Origin: Euclidia mi
Taxonomy: Eukaryota > Arthropoda > Insecta > Lepidoptera > Erebidae
Assembly: GCA_944739405.2 (NCBI GenBank)
Contig: OX123183.2
Span: 94,688,729 to 94,752,728 of the forward strand
Direction of reading: 5' to 3'
DNA: 64,000 nt
Part shown: positions 11,774 through 22,925 of the stretch, piece by piece
Numbering within the stretch: the first letter of the stretch is position 1
Layout of the letters: each line of letters opens with the position of its first letter
The notes under the pieces: model-generated
Seen by the model: only the letters and a program-made list of their open reading frames with translations
Told to the model about the DNA's origin: nothing
The model's database searches: none
Position numbers and translations under genes: made by a program

Positions 11774-12619
11774 TACAGTCACGAGCATAAATATATTACT
11801 ATGGGCAGATTCGCAAAAATATCTGTTTCAAGAACGGGTTCAATAATTTCTGTCTGCATGTACGCAGCAAAAATATCTGACGTTATCAGGCAGCATAATA
11901 AAGTGGCATCAAAATGATGTGATGAAAATGCAAAAGCATAAATATGTGACGTTACAGGTGGCAAAATGTTCCGACCCCACGTGGAGAGCAAATATATGTA
12001 TCGTTTTCTATTTCTGTAATTTGCATTGATTCCGCCATAAAAGCATAAATATGTGACATCATCTAAGTGGCAATAATATCTGACATTATTTTATCTTCAA
12101 TTTAATTTAAAATTCATACGAAATTATTAAAAAAATAAATTTTATTTAACATTGTTTTAATATAGGCTGTCGTTTTATACTATATTTATGTCTGGGCATG
12201 TCCAATATCACGACTGAATTAAATTATTTATTCATTGTAGTGAGTAGATCTATTCTATCTACGGCTGCCGAGTAATAGTTTATGAATAGGATATCGGACT
12301 GCCTAGTCAAATCAGTAACTTTTTGTCACCTGTCGAAACGCTAGTTTTGTATTTTATCAACTACTGTACTTTTTTATGGTTGTGAATAATAAAATATGAA
12401 ATTTGCTGTAAGAGCAAAATTAAAATTTAAGAATATTTATAGTGGTGATTTGAGACAACCTTTTTGATAAATGATAATATGCAATTTATTTTTAATACAG
12501 TCCGATCCCCTATTATTTTTATAGTAATATATCAGGGTCTTACTTATTTTTTTGGATACCATTGGATTGACGTTGAGTTAAACAGTATCCATGTATGAAG
12601 ACATACATGGATACTATTC

Positions 12620-12772
12620 GATGCAAATATTCAATTCATTGCTCTCGAATAACTCGTGAGTGGTTTAAAAGTTAATATTCAAAGAGGGGCCTTAAAGTTC
12701 ATCAATTTCCCTTCAGAGAGCCCTGATTTGAATCCCATTGAGAATCTGTGGCGTTCAATGTTTCAACAATAG
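12620..12772 (+). pseudogene. Tc1-type transposase C-terminal remnant, left arm
   Basis: The plus strand encodes INFPSESPDLNPIENLWRSM and then a stop. SPDLNPIENLW is the conserved C-terminal signature of Tc1 transposases and includes the third catalytic acidic residue (the Glu of NPIEN). Just upstream, in a shifted frame, ITREWFK resembles the usual spacer between the second and third catalytic residues. The fragment lacks the DNA-binding half, the first catalytic Asp and frame continuity. Confidence 0.85.
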
Positions 12773-12865
12773 GATCCAACTCTGGCTGGAACTCATGATT
12801 TTCTACGTTGTCACACCTTTGACATTTGGAGTCACTCCGAGGCTCGCAAGTGTGTGCTAATATAG

Positions 12866-14033
12866 TCATAGTAAAAACAGAATAGTAGGATAGCTACATA
12901 CAAATCGGCCGCCGCGCCGCTGCGCTGGTTTGAAAGTACGCGTGAGTTGCCGGCGCCGTGTACGCACCCACTTTTCACGCACACAATCTCACGAGCGCGG
13001 CAAGCTCGGCGCGGATTCAGTTCAGGATGCGCCGTGCGTCTGATCGAGCGCATTCATGTAGGTACTACACTGCTCCCCCGCTTGAATTGTTTATATACAT
13101 TCAGTTTTGTAATAAACATTATTAATAATATACAATGTGTTAAACGTCAGTAAATTTAACTTGTTACTTTTTCTCATTAAAAAAGGCATTTAGATAGTTA
13201 TACAGGGTGGCGCTACCATAGGGGCACTTTTTGAACAGATGCATAGCGTACAACATTCTGAAGCCTTGTACCAAAAATCAATTAAATCGGTGCAGTAGTT
13301 TAGCCACAATATCGATTTTAAGTTCCGCAATTTTTGCACTTGCTTAGAATTCCACAGAGCTGATACAAAACGATCAACGACCCCACATTGCGCGCTGCGA
13401 CTCCCTACGACGCGGGCGCCGACATGACGCCGCGCGAGGATTCCCGCGTATCTTCGAAGACGCGCGAATGTTTTTGTCAGGTTCATTTATGCACTTTATT
13501 GTAAAAAAAATTAAGTTTATTTTCAAGTGCGTTAATAAAATCCTCTCCACTGCGCTCCGTTTTATCTGCGCTGAGCCTAACTTCGGATGACGTCAAGGCA
13601 TCGCGTCGTAGCGAGTCGGGGCGCACAATGTAGGGTCGTTGACCGTTTTGTATCAGCTGTGTGGAATTCAAAGCATGTGCAAAAATTGCTGAACTTAAAA
13701 TCGATATTGTGGCTAAACTACTGCACCGATTTAATTGATTTTTGGTACAAGGCTTCAGAATGTTGTACGCTATGCCTCTGTTTAAAAAGTGCCCCTATGG
13801 TAGCGCCACCCTGTATAACGCTTAGGTAGTCAGAAGGTTTTTGAAAAAAAATAAATTCAAGCTTAAATTGTGAAGTATTCAGCGCGATCACTTCTAAAAG
13901 CGGCGAAAAAGCGCGAGCGCCGACAAAGCCGGCGCCGCGGTGTAAACAAGTGACAATCCGTGCGTCAACGCAAGAGTAGGCAATTAACTCGCCGAGCGGC
14001 CTTAGCTAACCTACTATTCTGTTTTTACTATGA
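12866..14033. mobile_element. 1,168-bp TIR element with 5-bp target duplication
   Basis: Terminal inverted repeats of 30 bp with one mismatch lie at 12866-12895 and 14004-14033 (TCATAGTAAAAACAGAATAG and complement). TATAG flanks both ends (12861-12865, 14034-14038), and the uninterrupted right arm of the host foldback shows the empty site. The interior is GC-rich (for example 12903-13050 and 13880-14000) and has no transposase. It is non-autonomous. A 5-bp duplication fits few superfamilies (Transib is one), but a 6-bp reading (ATATAG) cannot be excluded, so I leave it unassigned. Confidence 0.82.
13197..13819. mobile_element. 623-bp foldback nested in the TIR element
   Basis: The ends GTTATACAGGGTGGCGCTAC at 13197 and the complement at 13819 are inverted copies. 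Arms of roughly 230 bp (13197-13425, 13590-13819) flank a less symmetrical centre. Similar peptides read from both arms on opposite strands are a product of this symmetry, not genes. The centre at 13500-13550 is A/T-rich. No transposase is present. Confidence 0.82.
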
Positions 14034-14062
14034 TATAGTTCTACAATGCAAGAGAGGCTACA

Positions 14063-14431
14063 TGGAGGCAGCGATAGCCGAGTGGATATACCAAAAAACT
14101 GCCATGCAGAGGGTATCGGGTTTGAATCCACGGCGCGCACCAATGACTTTTCGGAGTTATGTGCGTATTTAATTGTTAATTATCGCCTGTCCCGTGCCTC
14201 GGAGAGCACGTTAAGCTGTCAGTTGTCATGAAGATCTTTGACAGTCGTTACAGGGTGTCAGTAACTTCTAAATAAACTGACACTAGTCTAAACCATGGAA
14301 TATCGCTATCTCTTCGGGTTGCGGAGGTCAGACAGGCAGTCGCTCTGCGGAAAAGCTAATATTTAGCCAAATCCGGTTAGACTAGTAAGCGGACCCGAGA
14401 TTGAAACTGGGATAACGCTAAGAGAAAGAAG
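14063..14431 (+). mobile_element. SINE-D with 18-bp target duplication
   Basis: The head has an A box (TAGCCGAGTGG) and a B box (GGTTTGAATCC), spaced as in a tRNA. A core around TTTTCGGAGTTATGTGCGTA resembles the core of the SINE copy at 32927. The 3' part (GTTGCGGAGGTCAGACAGGC, then CTAAGAGAAAGAAG) is different. AATGCAAGAGAGGCTACA occurs at 14045-14062 and 14432-14449, an exact 18-bp target duplication. The right arm of the foldback preserves the unoccupied site. Confidence 0.92.
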
Positions 14432-14738
14432 AATGCAAGAGAGGCTACAGGACGTAATGATGCAAATGGTGGATTTACTCAATTTTAATTCATTATGTAT
14501 AATTAGATGTCATCGGAAGATAACTTTATTAATTTACTAGGAAATTCTACACGGGAGATAAATTGTATTATTTTACTGAATTAAAATTGAGTAAAATCCA
14601 CCATTTGCATCATTACGTCCTGTAGCCTCTCTTGCATTGTAGAACTATATTAGCATACACTTGCGAGCCTCGGAATGACTCCCAAATGTCAAAGGTGTGA
14701 CAACGTAGAAAATCATGAGTTCCAGCCAGAGTTGGATC

Positions 14739-14891
14739 CTATTGTTGAAACATTGAACGCCACAGATTCTCAATGGGATTCAAATCAGGGCTCTCTGAAG
14801 GGAAATTGATGAACTTTAAGGCCTCTCTTTGAATATTAACTTTTAAACCACTCACGAGTTATTCGAGAGCAATGAATGGAATATTTGCATC
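14739..14891 (-). pseudogene. Tc1-type transposase C-terminal remnant, right arm
   Basis: This is the inverted counterpart of the left-arm remnant and also encodes SPDLNPIENLW, here on the minus strand. Both copies point toward the centre of the palindrome. They differ at only a few positions, so the duplication that built the palindrome happened after, or preserved, the same truncation. Confidence 0.85.
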
Positions 14892-15737
14892 GAATAGTAT
14901 CCATGTATGTCTTCATACATGGATACTGTTTAACTCAACGTCAATCCAATGAAATCCAAAAAAATAAGTAAGACCCTGATATATTACTATAAAAATAATA
15001 GGGGATCGGACTGTATTAAAAATAAATTGCATATTATTATTTATCAAAAAGATTGTCTCAAATCACCACTATAAATATTCTTAAATTTTAATTTTGCTCT
15101 TACAGAAAATTTCATATTTTATTATTCACAACCATAAAAAAGTACAGTAGTTGATAAAATACAAAACTAGCGTTTCGACAGGTGACAAAAAGTTACTGAT
15201 TTGACTAGGCAGTCCGATATCCTATTCATAAACTATTACTCGGCAGCCGTAGATAGAATAGATCAACTCACTACAATGAATAAATAATTTAATTCAGTCG
15301 TGATATTGGACATGCCCAGACATAAATATAGTATAAAACGACAGCCTATATTAAAACAATGTTAAATAAAATTTATTTTTTTAATAAGTTCGTATGAATT
15401 TTAAATTAAATTGAAGATAAAATAATATCAGATATTATTGCCACTTAGATGATGTCACATATTTATGCTTTTATGGGGGAATCAATGCAAATTACAGAAA
15501 TAGGAAACGATACATATATTTGCTCTCCACGGGGGGTCGGAACATTTTGCCACTTGTTACGTCACATATTTATGCTTTTGCATTTTCATCACATCATTTT
15601 GATGCCACTTTATTATGCTGCCTGATAACGTCAGATATTTTTGCTGCGTACATGCAGACAGATATTATTGAACCCGTTCTTGGAAAAGATATTTTTGCTA
15701 ATCTGCCCATAGTAATATATTTATGCTCGTGACTGTA

Positions 15738-16113
15738 CTTGCAGTACTGAGGCACTGTCTGTGACGATGCGTATTGACAGGTCACTGACATGTCTGGCCG
15801 CGACCGCCGTCGCCGCTCTTATAATCCCAACGCATTTAGCTTGGAAGATGGTGTTGAGTTTACCAAGCGATGTTGAGAGATTGATGTTCAACTCATAGGA
15901 GAATACTCCAGCACCCGTCCCATACTTCGTTTTCGAGCCGTCTGTGTATACTCTAACCTCGTGTATACCAGAGCTATCCTCGTGCTCTTCTTGCAGTTGT
16001 AGGCGGTATTTTTTGTCAAAGACAAAGGTTTTGGGTATAAGGTCGCACGTTTGATCTAGCATCGGGATTTTGTTAGTTAGTGTCCCTTGTTTGTGTGTTT
16101 GAGCGAGTGGGTT
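15738..16113 (-). pseudogene. R1/Jockey-type LINE ORF2, RNase H N-terminal half
   Basis: The minus-strand frame from about 16113 contains VRVYTDGSKTKYGTGAGVF, the first RNase H strand with its catalytic Asp, and RIVTDSASVLQ with the third acidic residue. The second catalytic position, usually Glu in QAE, reads QAK, so the enzyme was already damaged. The domain is cut at 15737 by the Tc1-type foldback and resumes at 11773. The role in a live element is removal of RNA from the RNA-DNA hybrid during reverse transcription. Nothing of the reverse transcriptase lies upstream. Confidence 0.82.
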
Positions 16114-17433
16114 CGAGCCTTATTGATCGTTGAAGTTTATTAATTTATAGTTGGAATTCACCAACCCCGAAAAACTAGAATAAATCTTCAAAATGTTAGA
16201 AATTCACTTATAAAGATTTTATCTTTACTAATTTTGTTCATATCACTGTGCAAAACTAAGCGTGGATAAAGCTTCAGATACAGTAAAAAATCTTTTTGTT
16301 TAAAACCCTATCTGCATTAACAAAATTTTAGTTTTGAAAAGAAGCCGACGGTATTCAGTTGTATTCAGTGTATACTCTCTGCAAACGAATTAGATTCATA
16401 ATAATTTTCATTTAACACTGCAGGATTAAACAGAGGGTGTGTTTGCGACATGTGTTCTATTTAGCTGGAGCGTCGCCGTGCGCCATTGCGAAGTGACGTG
16501 ATACCTCTGTTTATTTAACACACAACGTACGTTTTGAAGGCCATGTGTTTAATATGTCATGTTTGTGTGACCGCTCTATTAATTTAAGATGGCAACGAAG
16601 CCCAAAAAGTGCGTTTATTTGCCCAGCAACAAGCAAAAATAACACAATAATTTATAATGCTAAGTTATTTCGTTATTACATTAGGCGTGAGGTGAATTAG
16701 AGGTACCTATCATTGATTGCTCTGAAGTAGGTTGTTCGGAAATTGAAGCTGCTGAATAATGTCGTATGGCTGTTAGCACGAGCTTCGACTGTCTCAATGG
16801 AGTAAAAGATGACAGAGAAACTTTGAAAGGAACCTCACGACATACAATAGTATGGCTTCTATTTATCTTCAGTAGATATGAATGCTTCTTGGGTAAATAA
16901 AGAACGAAGATTTTGATTTTGTAACACGAAAAATATATGTATTTATATTAGGACTTGGAACCTGGCCTTGTAGCATCTCTTGATCATTTTTGTTAGATTC
17001 TGGTAAAAGTTACTCAAGATTCACGTTACAGTTTTAATTAGTTTTTGAAAAGATAATGGCTTTTAGCATTAACTTTGGCGTTTGTTCAAATTAATTTTAT
17101 TGCTAGCCGACGTTTCGAATTCTTTACAGGATTCATGTTCACGGCAGACTGAGGTGATATTTGTCTTTGTCTTGAATTTAAAAGTTATCTCAAAGTACCC
17201 GAACATTTTTCAACTATTAGTGTTTCTATCTATGCAACGCGTTAATATAACGCGATAAAATCCGTAAACTGTAGTTTAATTTCAATGTGTGACATTCGCG
17301 TAAACCCAAGAAAATATGTAAAGTTACATTAACACAAAACTACTACATTTAATTAATTGCTACTTTTCAGGCTTGACATTCAACGTAAGAATAGATTGAA
17401 TTCGTCAATTAATATATTAATAATTAATAATTC
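16114..17433. other. Unassigned DNA
   Basis: I see no gene or element ends. The stretch separates two LINE copies and contains no long open frame. Confidence 0.5.
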
Positions 17434-17585
17434 GGGGAGATGGGCCTCGTTAGCCTTGGTTGGCAACCTGTCTAGGAGAAGGAAAACTCCGAAATTAAAC
17501 CAAACGTTCGGGGAGATGGGCCTCGTTAGCCTTGGTTGGCAACCTTTCTAGGAGAAGGAAAACTCCGAAATTAAACCAACTTTCA
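17434..17585 (+). repeat. Two 76-bp tandem monomers at the RTE 5' end
   Basis: GGGGAGATGGGCCTCGTTAG begins at 17434 and again at 17510, and the two units are nearly identical across 76 bp. A degenerate third start (AGGGAG) follows. They sit at the apparent start of the LINE, where tandem promoter monomers are known in some LINE families. Confidence 0.88.
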
Positions 17586-17784
17586 GGGAGCATACCCGAC
17601 ACAAAACCCCGATCTAAGGTGTAAACCGACCCGTGCCGAGAGATTCGTGGCCAGAGGGTAAGCTGGTCGCAAACGGAGGGTGCCTGTGTTGGTGGTCACA
17701 GGGCACACGTGATATTCCGCCTTACCCCCGTAAAAGGCTCTATGGGGATGGACATTTAAAAACCCTAAATCTCGTGGGAACGCA

Positions 17785-18816
17785 ATGGGAACAATTAATA
17801 ATATTTCCTCACACGGCGGCGACGCGGTTCGCAACCCATCACGTCTCGTTTCCCGCGAGGGCGAAAAGCGGCCTACGGAGAGCAGGTTTGCAACATTGAA
17901 TGTTGGAGGAGGAATGAACGGCAAATTGGATGAAGTATGTCAGATGATGGATGATAGAAAGATTGATGTTCTTTGTGTGAATGAAACAAAAAGAAAAGGG
18001 TGTGAAACCACCAAGCATGGCGCATATACGGCGTATTGGTCTGGGGTAGATAGTACCACCAGAGCCTGTAAGGGAGTTGGTGTAATACTGTCTGCGCGAA
18101 TGAATGAGTGTGTAAAAGAATTTGAATGTGTAAATGCTAGGCTACTGCGGATGAGAATGAAAGTAGGACTTACTCGTCTCTTTATTGTGGGGGTGTACGC
18201 CCCGGTCAATATAGTTACGGGTATGTCACAACATGAGCAAGACGAAAGGCAGGAGTTTTGGGAGAGTTTAAGAGAGATTTTGAGGAACTGCAAGGATAAT
18301 GAAAGATTGATCTTGTTAGGGGATTTCAATGGATGGGTGGGAGTAAAGCGAGATGGATTTGAAAGGGTGTTAGGTGCATTTGGTGATGAGAGTGTGAACG
18401 AAAATGGAAAAGTACTGCTTGAGATTTGTTTGGAGTGGAGCCTTTGTGTGACAAACACCATGTTTGATCAGAAAAGGATACATATGTATACGCGAGAGGC
18501 GAAAAATGTTAGAAGAAGTATGATTGATTTTGTGATAGTATATGAATGATTGAGAAAGAATGTGTTGGATACAAGAGCATATCGAGGGATCGGCATCCAC
18601 ACAGACCACTTCTTGGTGTTGAGCCGGATAAGTGGGCTCTTTAAAGGATGGCGACACCGAGAGCGTAATGAAAATAGGGTCTTGGAAAGAATTAAGGTAG
18701 AAAATCTACAAGAGAAAAATGTGAAAGATGAGTATAAACGAAGATTGATAGCAAAATTTGAGAGGTTCGATTGCATAAATGATATGGATTATGGCAGGCC
18801 TTTAAAGAAGAGGTAG
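17785..18816 (+). pseudogene. RTE endonuclease domain (APE/EEP type)
   Basis: The frame encodes an exonuclease-endonuclease-phosphatase domain that nicks the target for reverse transcription. Visible motifs in order: TLNVGG (Asn), VNETKRKG (Glu), VYAPV (Tyr), LLGDFNGW (Asp, Asn), MIDFVIV (Asp) and HTDHFLV (His), so every catalytic block remains. An in-frame TGA at 18547-18549 cuts the domain between the last two blocks. The frame ends at 18816 and shifts near 18800. The true start is uncertain; residues before about 17887 have no homology I recognise. Confidence 0.85.
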
Positions 18817-20866
18817 TATGTGTAGCGTCTGAAGTATGTGGTGTGATCAAGAGAAGGAAAATACGAAAGGTTAAGAATACATGGTGGGACAAGGATGTAC
18901 AATCAGCAGTGTCAGAGAAGAAGAAAGCTTGACCAGATTGGTTGGCTGCCAGAGCAAATGAAAGAATGGGAAAAGCAACGAGTGTAGACATAGATGAAGC
19001 AAGAAAGGAGTTTGTTAGGTCAAAAAGAATAGTGAAAGAAAAGGTTAAAAGGAAAAAAGAGGAAAAGAAAGATGAGTTTGATAGCAGATTATCTGACGAT
19101 TTCCAGAGGAACATTAAGTTTTTCTGGAAATCCGTTCGTGCAGTTCGAGGAAGAACTCAATCCTCAGAACACACATCCATCAGAGACGAGAATGGAAAGA
19201 TAGTAAATGATGAATCTTGCGTGCTGAAGAGATGGAAAGAGTATTTTGAAAGTTTATTTGAAAGGTCGGCAATAGAGACACCGATAGCTGAAATGAATGG
19301 TAACGATAGCAATGATGAAAGCGTTATTGGCGTGGATGAGATCGTGAAGGCACTGGGAAGTATGAAAGTAGGTAAGGCTGCAGGATATGATAGGATTACA
19401 GTCGAAATGCTGAAGGCTGGACAGGGCATCATAGTTGGTCAGTTGCAGCGGTTATATAACTTGTGCTGGACCACCGGCCGAGTACCTAATGACTGGGCCA
19501 CAGCTGTAGTTGTGCCTCTTTATAAAAGAAAAGGCTCGCAACAAGATTGCAAAAACTATAGAGGCATTAGCCTTCTCAGCATTGTTGGCAAATTGTATGC
19601 AAAGGTACTTATTGAAAGAGTTATGGAAGTAACCGACAAGAAAATATGGGATGTACAAGCGGGATTCCGAAAGGGTATGGGATGCACGGATCAGGTTTTT
19701 TCCTTGCGAAGCATAGCCGAAAAGTTTTTGGCCAAAGGTCAAAAGGTCTATTGCGCATTCGTGGATTTGGAAAAGGCTTACGATAAAGTGCTGAGGAATG
19801 AAATGTGGTCGGTGCTGTCAATGAATGGGGTGGACAGCAGCCTCATTCGAGCTCTGAAATCCCTTTATGAGGATTCTAGAGCTTGTGTGAGGATAAACGG
19901 GGCATACACTGACTGGTTTACAATCGAGAAAGGTGTTAGACAGGGATGTGTAGCGTCGCCGTGACTGTTTAACCTCATCATGGACAGTTGTTTGCAAGAT
20001 TTAAAACATAGTGACTGCGGATTAAGGATGAATGGGTTACTCGTCAAATGCCTCCTTTATGCTGATGATCAGGTAATACTTGCATCTTCAGCGGAGGAGT
20101 TGCAGGAGATGGTAGCAATCATGCATGGTGCGTTAGAGAGGAAAGGAATGAAAGTGAATGTAAGTAAAACGAAAGTTATGGTTTTTGAAAAGGAGGAATG
20201 CGTTACGGCTTGTAATGTTTTGATCGATGGACAGCGAGTGGAACAAGTGAATGAGTTTGTTTACTTAGGTACGTTGTTTACAAGAGATGGTAAGAATGAA
20301 GAAAATATTGAAAGGAGAGTTAATGCAGGTAATAGTGTGAATGGAGCTCTGAAAGCGTTTATGAACAGTCAAAACGTGTCCAAAAAGGCACGTTTGGCTG
20401 TACAGAGAGGCGTGTTAGTGCCTACCCTTATGTATGGTAGTGAAAGTTGGGTATGGCAGAAGAGATTTGAAAGTAAAATAAATGCTGTAGAAATGAGAGC
20501 ACTGAGAAGTATGTGTGGTGTGTCTTTGACCGACAGAGTAAAGAATTGTGTGATACGAGAGTGGTGTGGGGTAAAAGAAGATGTAGTGACAAGCATTGAG
20601 AAAGGCATGTTAAGATGGTTGACGATAGACTGACAAAGAAGATATATAAGGCAAGTGTGAATGGAACAGGATATAGGGGAAGACCTAGGCGGACGTTCTC
20701 TGACCAGATTGGAGACATCCTGAAAAAAGGACAAGTCAGAAGTACCCTTAACAAAAGAGCATGCATGAGAAACTTGATGGGAGTGAGTGAAGCAAGTGAG
20801 GTATGTCAGGATCGTTGCAAATGGCGTTCCGTAGTCTCTGCCTACCCCTCCGGGAAACAGGCGTGA
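18817..20866 (+). pseudogene. RTE reverse transcriptase and C-terminus
   Basis: The linker and RT follow in a shifted frame: GYDRITVEML, CKNYRGISLL, CAFVDLEKAYDK (first catalytic Asp), GVRQGCVASP and LLYADDQVIL (the YADD catalytic pair). Damage: a TGA near 18930, a TGA at 19962-19964 where related copies have Trp, and a deletion of about 22 bp near 20617 that shifts the frame. That deletion is clear by comparison with the copies at 35200 and 46280. The C-terminus RCKWRSVVSAYPSGKQA is intact and ends at 20866. Confidence 0.88.
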
Positions 20867-20893
20867 GTCTATGTATGTATGTATGTATGTATA

Positions 20894-22715
20894 TCTGTCC
20901 TGTGGGTTATGTTGAAGATTTTCTATTTTTATGAATCTATCTGCAATACGCTAAACTATGATTTAACTTAATTTCTTGGATGTAATCATTCATTTTAGGC
21001 AATTTTTCTCTATGATTCGCAATTTACTTTTTTATTCGAAACCTATTAAAAAGCATTTTCTTAACTTCGTAAAACTGCAATATTCGTATATTTATTTTAA
21101 TAAAAGAAAATAGAAACAATGTCCAGAATCATAAATTTATTAGAGCTTATTTGTAGTGATGACACCACATAGCGAAGGAAAATGGCATTAACACCTCATT
21201 AATTGCCACATTATCAGTTTTAGTTGCCCTTTGGGAAGGCTTTTATCACGCGATATTAACGAACAATATCAGCTAAAGAGTGTTGTACAAAATCATAATC
21301 TTAGCATGTTTTTACCAACAATGATTAAGTATATACATGCCATTGGAAGTTGAGATTTTCACATCCTCTTCAATTTATAATACTACTCCAAAATTCGCAA
21401 TGCCCATAAATCACACAATATAACAAGAAACAAAACCCGATTTAATATAATATGATAATATTAATAATTTGGTAGGTAGCATGTAACAGGGTATAACACG
21501 CGAAACGCGAAGCGTGCAAATTTCCTGTCTACCATAATGGCCTCCACCTTAATTCATGACTTAGGCTGCGACAAACCGCGAGCATGACGTAATGAATATT
21601 ACGTCGCCTATGAAAGCCTTTCAAAGACATTTGACCATGGTAACCGTGAGCTGTCATGTTATCAGGTTAAATAATATAAATGGAGAGAGCGATTTTGATT
21701 ATAATATTGAGGTGAATTATTAAGTGTAATGAGGAATGACAGAGAGCTATTTTCAGAAGTGAAATCGCTTTAGGTACTTTCATAATGATTTTCTATCTTG
21801 GCTTAATATAGATTTCTATAAGTAAATAGTACATTGCTAGAATTTAGGATTGAGATAATTTAGGCACGTGTACCTATTCTTGTGGATCGCTCTAGATAAG
21901 AAGAGATAGGCTAATAAATTTTATAGATTAAACAAACGTCACGCGCCTCAATTGATATTGGACGATCTTTGTTTTTAAACAGTTTATGTAATAAATACAT
22001 TGGAGCACGGTATCCACTCAATTATTTTATTTTATTTATTTATTTATTTTATTTTATTTATTACGGAAAACATACAGTGTATTACATCTCAAAAACAACA
22101 AATGTAAAAATGAGAAATGAAAAATGTATTATAATAATAATGAGCGGACCTCGAAACCAAAGCGAAAACAGAGCTCTAAAGCGAAAAAGAAGAACTGGGA
22201 TCTTGAATCGCAGCTGCAGGGACAGCGCGACAGGATGATGATAAGTTTTCAAACGATAGATATATCCACATATAAATATAATGATAATACTCGTATCTTC
22301 CGCGCTACTAAATTTTCAAAATTCAGTGCTCGCTCTGTTAACGATGTTACATAGTAACAATTGTTAGATTTGAACAATGTAGCATTCACTTTTTAAAGTA
22401 CATTGAAAGCTGAAGCGTTATTGTTGGTCCGAAATGTTAGTCAACATTGGTAGTTTTAGAATACGACACTTTTAGATTAGGCTGCATTCAACATATTCAC
22501 CACACACCAAAGTTCAGACGAACTTTGACTTGAATACAAGCTCCAACACAATATTTGACTGAACTTAGCATTCAGTGCCATTCAGTTTCATCTCGCGATA
22601 AATACTTAATTTTTCTGAGGTTAAAACTAGCTTCTGCAACTCCTTCGTTCTGTAACTAATAAAGAAGTCTTTTACATTTAAACTACTGTCTAATGTGGAG
22701 GGAATCAATATCCTA
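20894..22715. other. Unassigned DNA with low-complexity tract
   Basis: No gene is visible. An ATTTATTT tract lies at about 22022-22062. At 22140-22246 a fragment ends GGGACAGCGCGACAGGATGA, similar to 2985-3070. At 21591-21610 GACGTAAT and ATTACGTC form a short palindrome containing a CRE-like core; this could be chance. Confidence 0.5.
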
Positions 22716-22925
22716 CTAAAACGTGAAAGTTTGTGAGGATGGATGGATGTTTGTCACTCCGTCACGCAAAAACTATTCAACGAATTTTCATGCAATTTTG
22801 CATAAACATGGCGTACACATCGGACCTGCTCAAAAGCTACATTTTTCGAAAACCGATATGTTTGAGAGTGGAGCGATCAGAAATAGCGGTCAGAAACTAG
22901 TCGGTACCAAAAATCGAAATTAACT
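22716..22925 (+). repeat. Dispersed repeat, Helitron-like internal text
   Basis: The text GAAAGTTTGTGAGGATGGAT followed by CACGCAAAAACTATTCAACG is a type abundant in Lepidoptera (from familiarity). No ends were found, so it is a fragment. The short frame across it is not a gene. Confidence 0.5.

Larger units (their letters stand above)
11776..15735. mobile_element. 3.96-kb Tc1-type foldback with nested insertions
   Basis: The ends CAGTCACGAGCATAAATATA (11776) and its complement (ending 15735) are flanked by TA on both sides (11774-11775, 15736-15737), the target choice of the Tc1/mariner superfamily. The right arm runs 14577-15735 (1,159 bp). The left arm is the same sequence inverted but interrupted: 11776-12865, 14039-14062 and 14450-14492, together 1,157 bp. 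An 84-bp spacer (14493-14576) separates the arms. Without later insertions the element would be about 2.4 kb. Each arm holds a decayed Tc1 transposase end. The outer parts of each arm carry iterated motifs such as GCATAAATATGTGAC and GCAAAAATATCTGACG, possibly protein-binding sites. Confidence 0.88.
17434..20893 (+). mobile_element. RTE-like LINE, copy 1, near full length, inactive
   Basis: The copy runs from the tandem 5' monomers through endonuclease and reverse-transcriptase coding DNA to a 3' end CCGGGAAACAGGCGTGAGTC and a (TATG)n tail. A single endonuclease-plus-RT frame with a short simple-repeat tail is the RTE design. The coding frame is broken by stops and frameshifts, so it cannot move by its own protein. 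Three further copies occur here (34257, 46154, 59873). The 3' end is shared with SINE-C. I found no target duplication, so the 5' limit is an estimate. Confidence 0.85.

Noticed and set aside
13190..13829. Similar 98- and 80-residue frames on opposite strands
   Set aside because: They arise from the two arms of the 623-bp foldback and share no known domain.
11779..15732. Two near-identical 70-residue reading frames at 11779-11991 and 15520-15732
   Set aside because: They are mirror images produced by the inverted arms of the foldback and have no protein motif.
17940..20866. Numerous minus-strand frames opposite the RTE LINE
   Set aside because: They are antisense shadows of the endonuclease and RT coding DNA with low-complexity Ser/Phe-rich translation.
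21478..21660. Conserved regulatory element around the CRE-like palindrome GACGTAAT/ATTACGTC
   Set aside because: An 8-bp palindrome alone is too weak; no supporting structure was seen.
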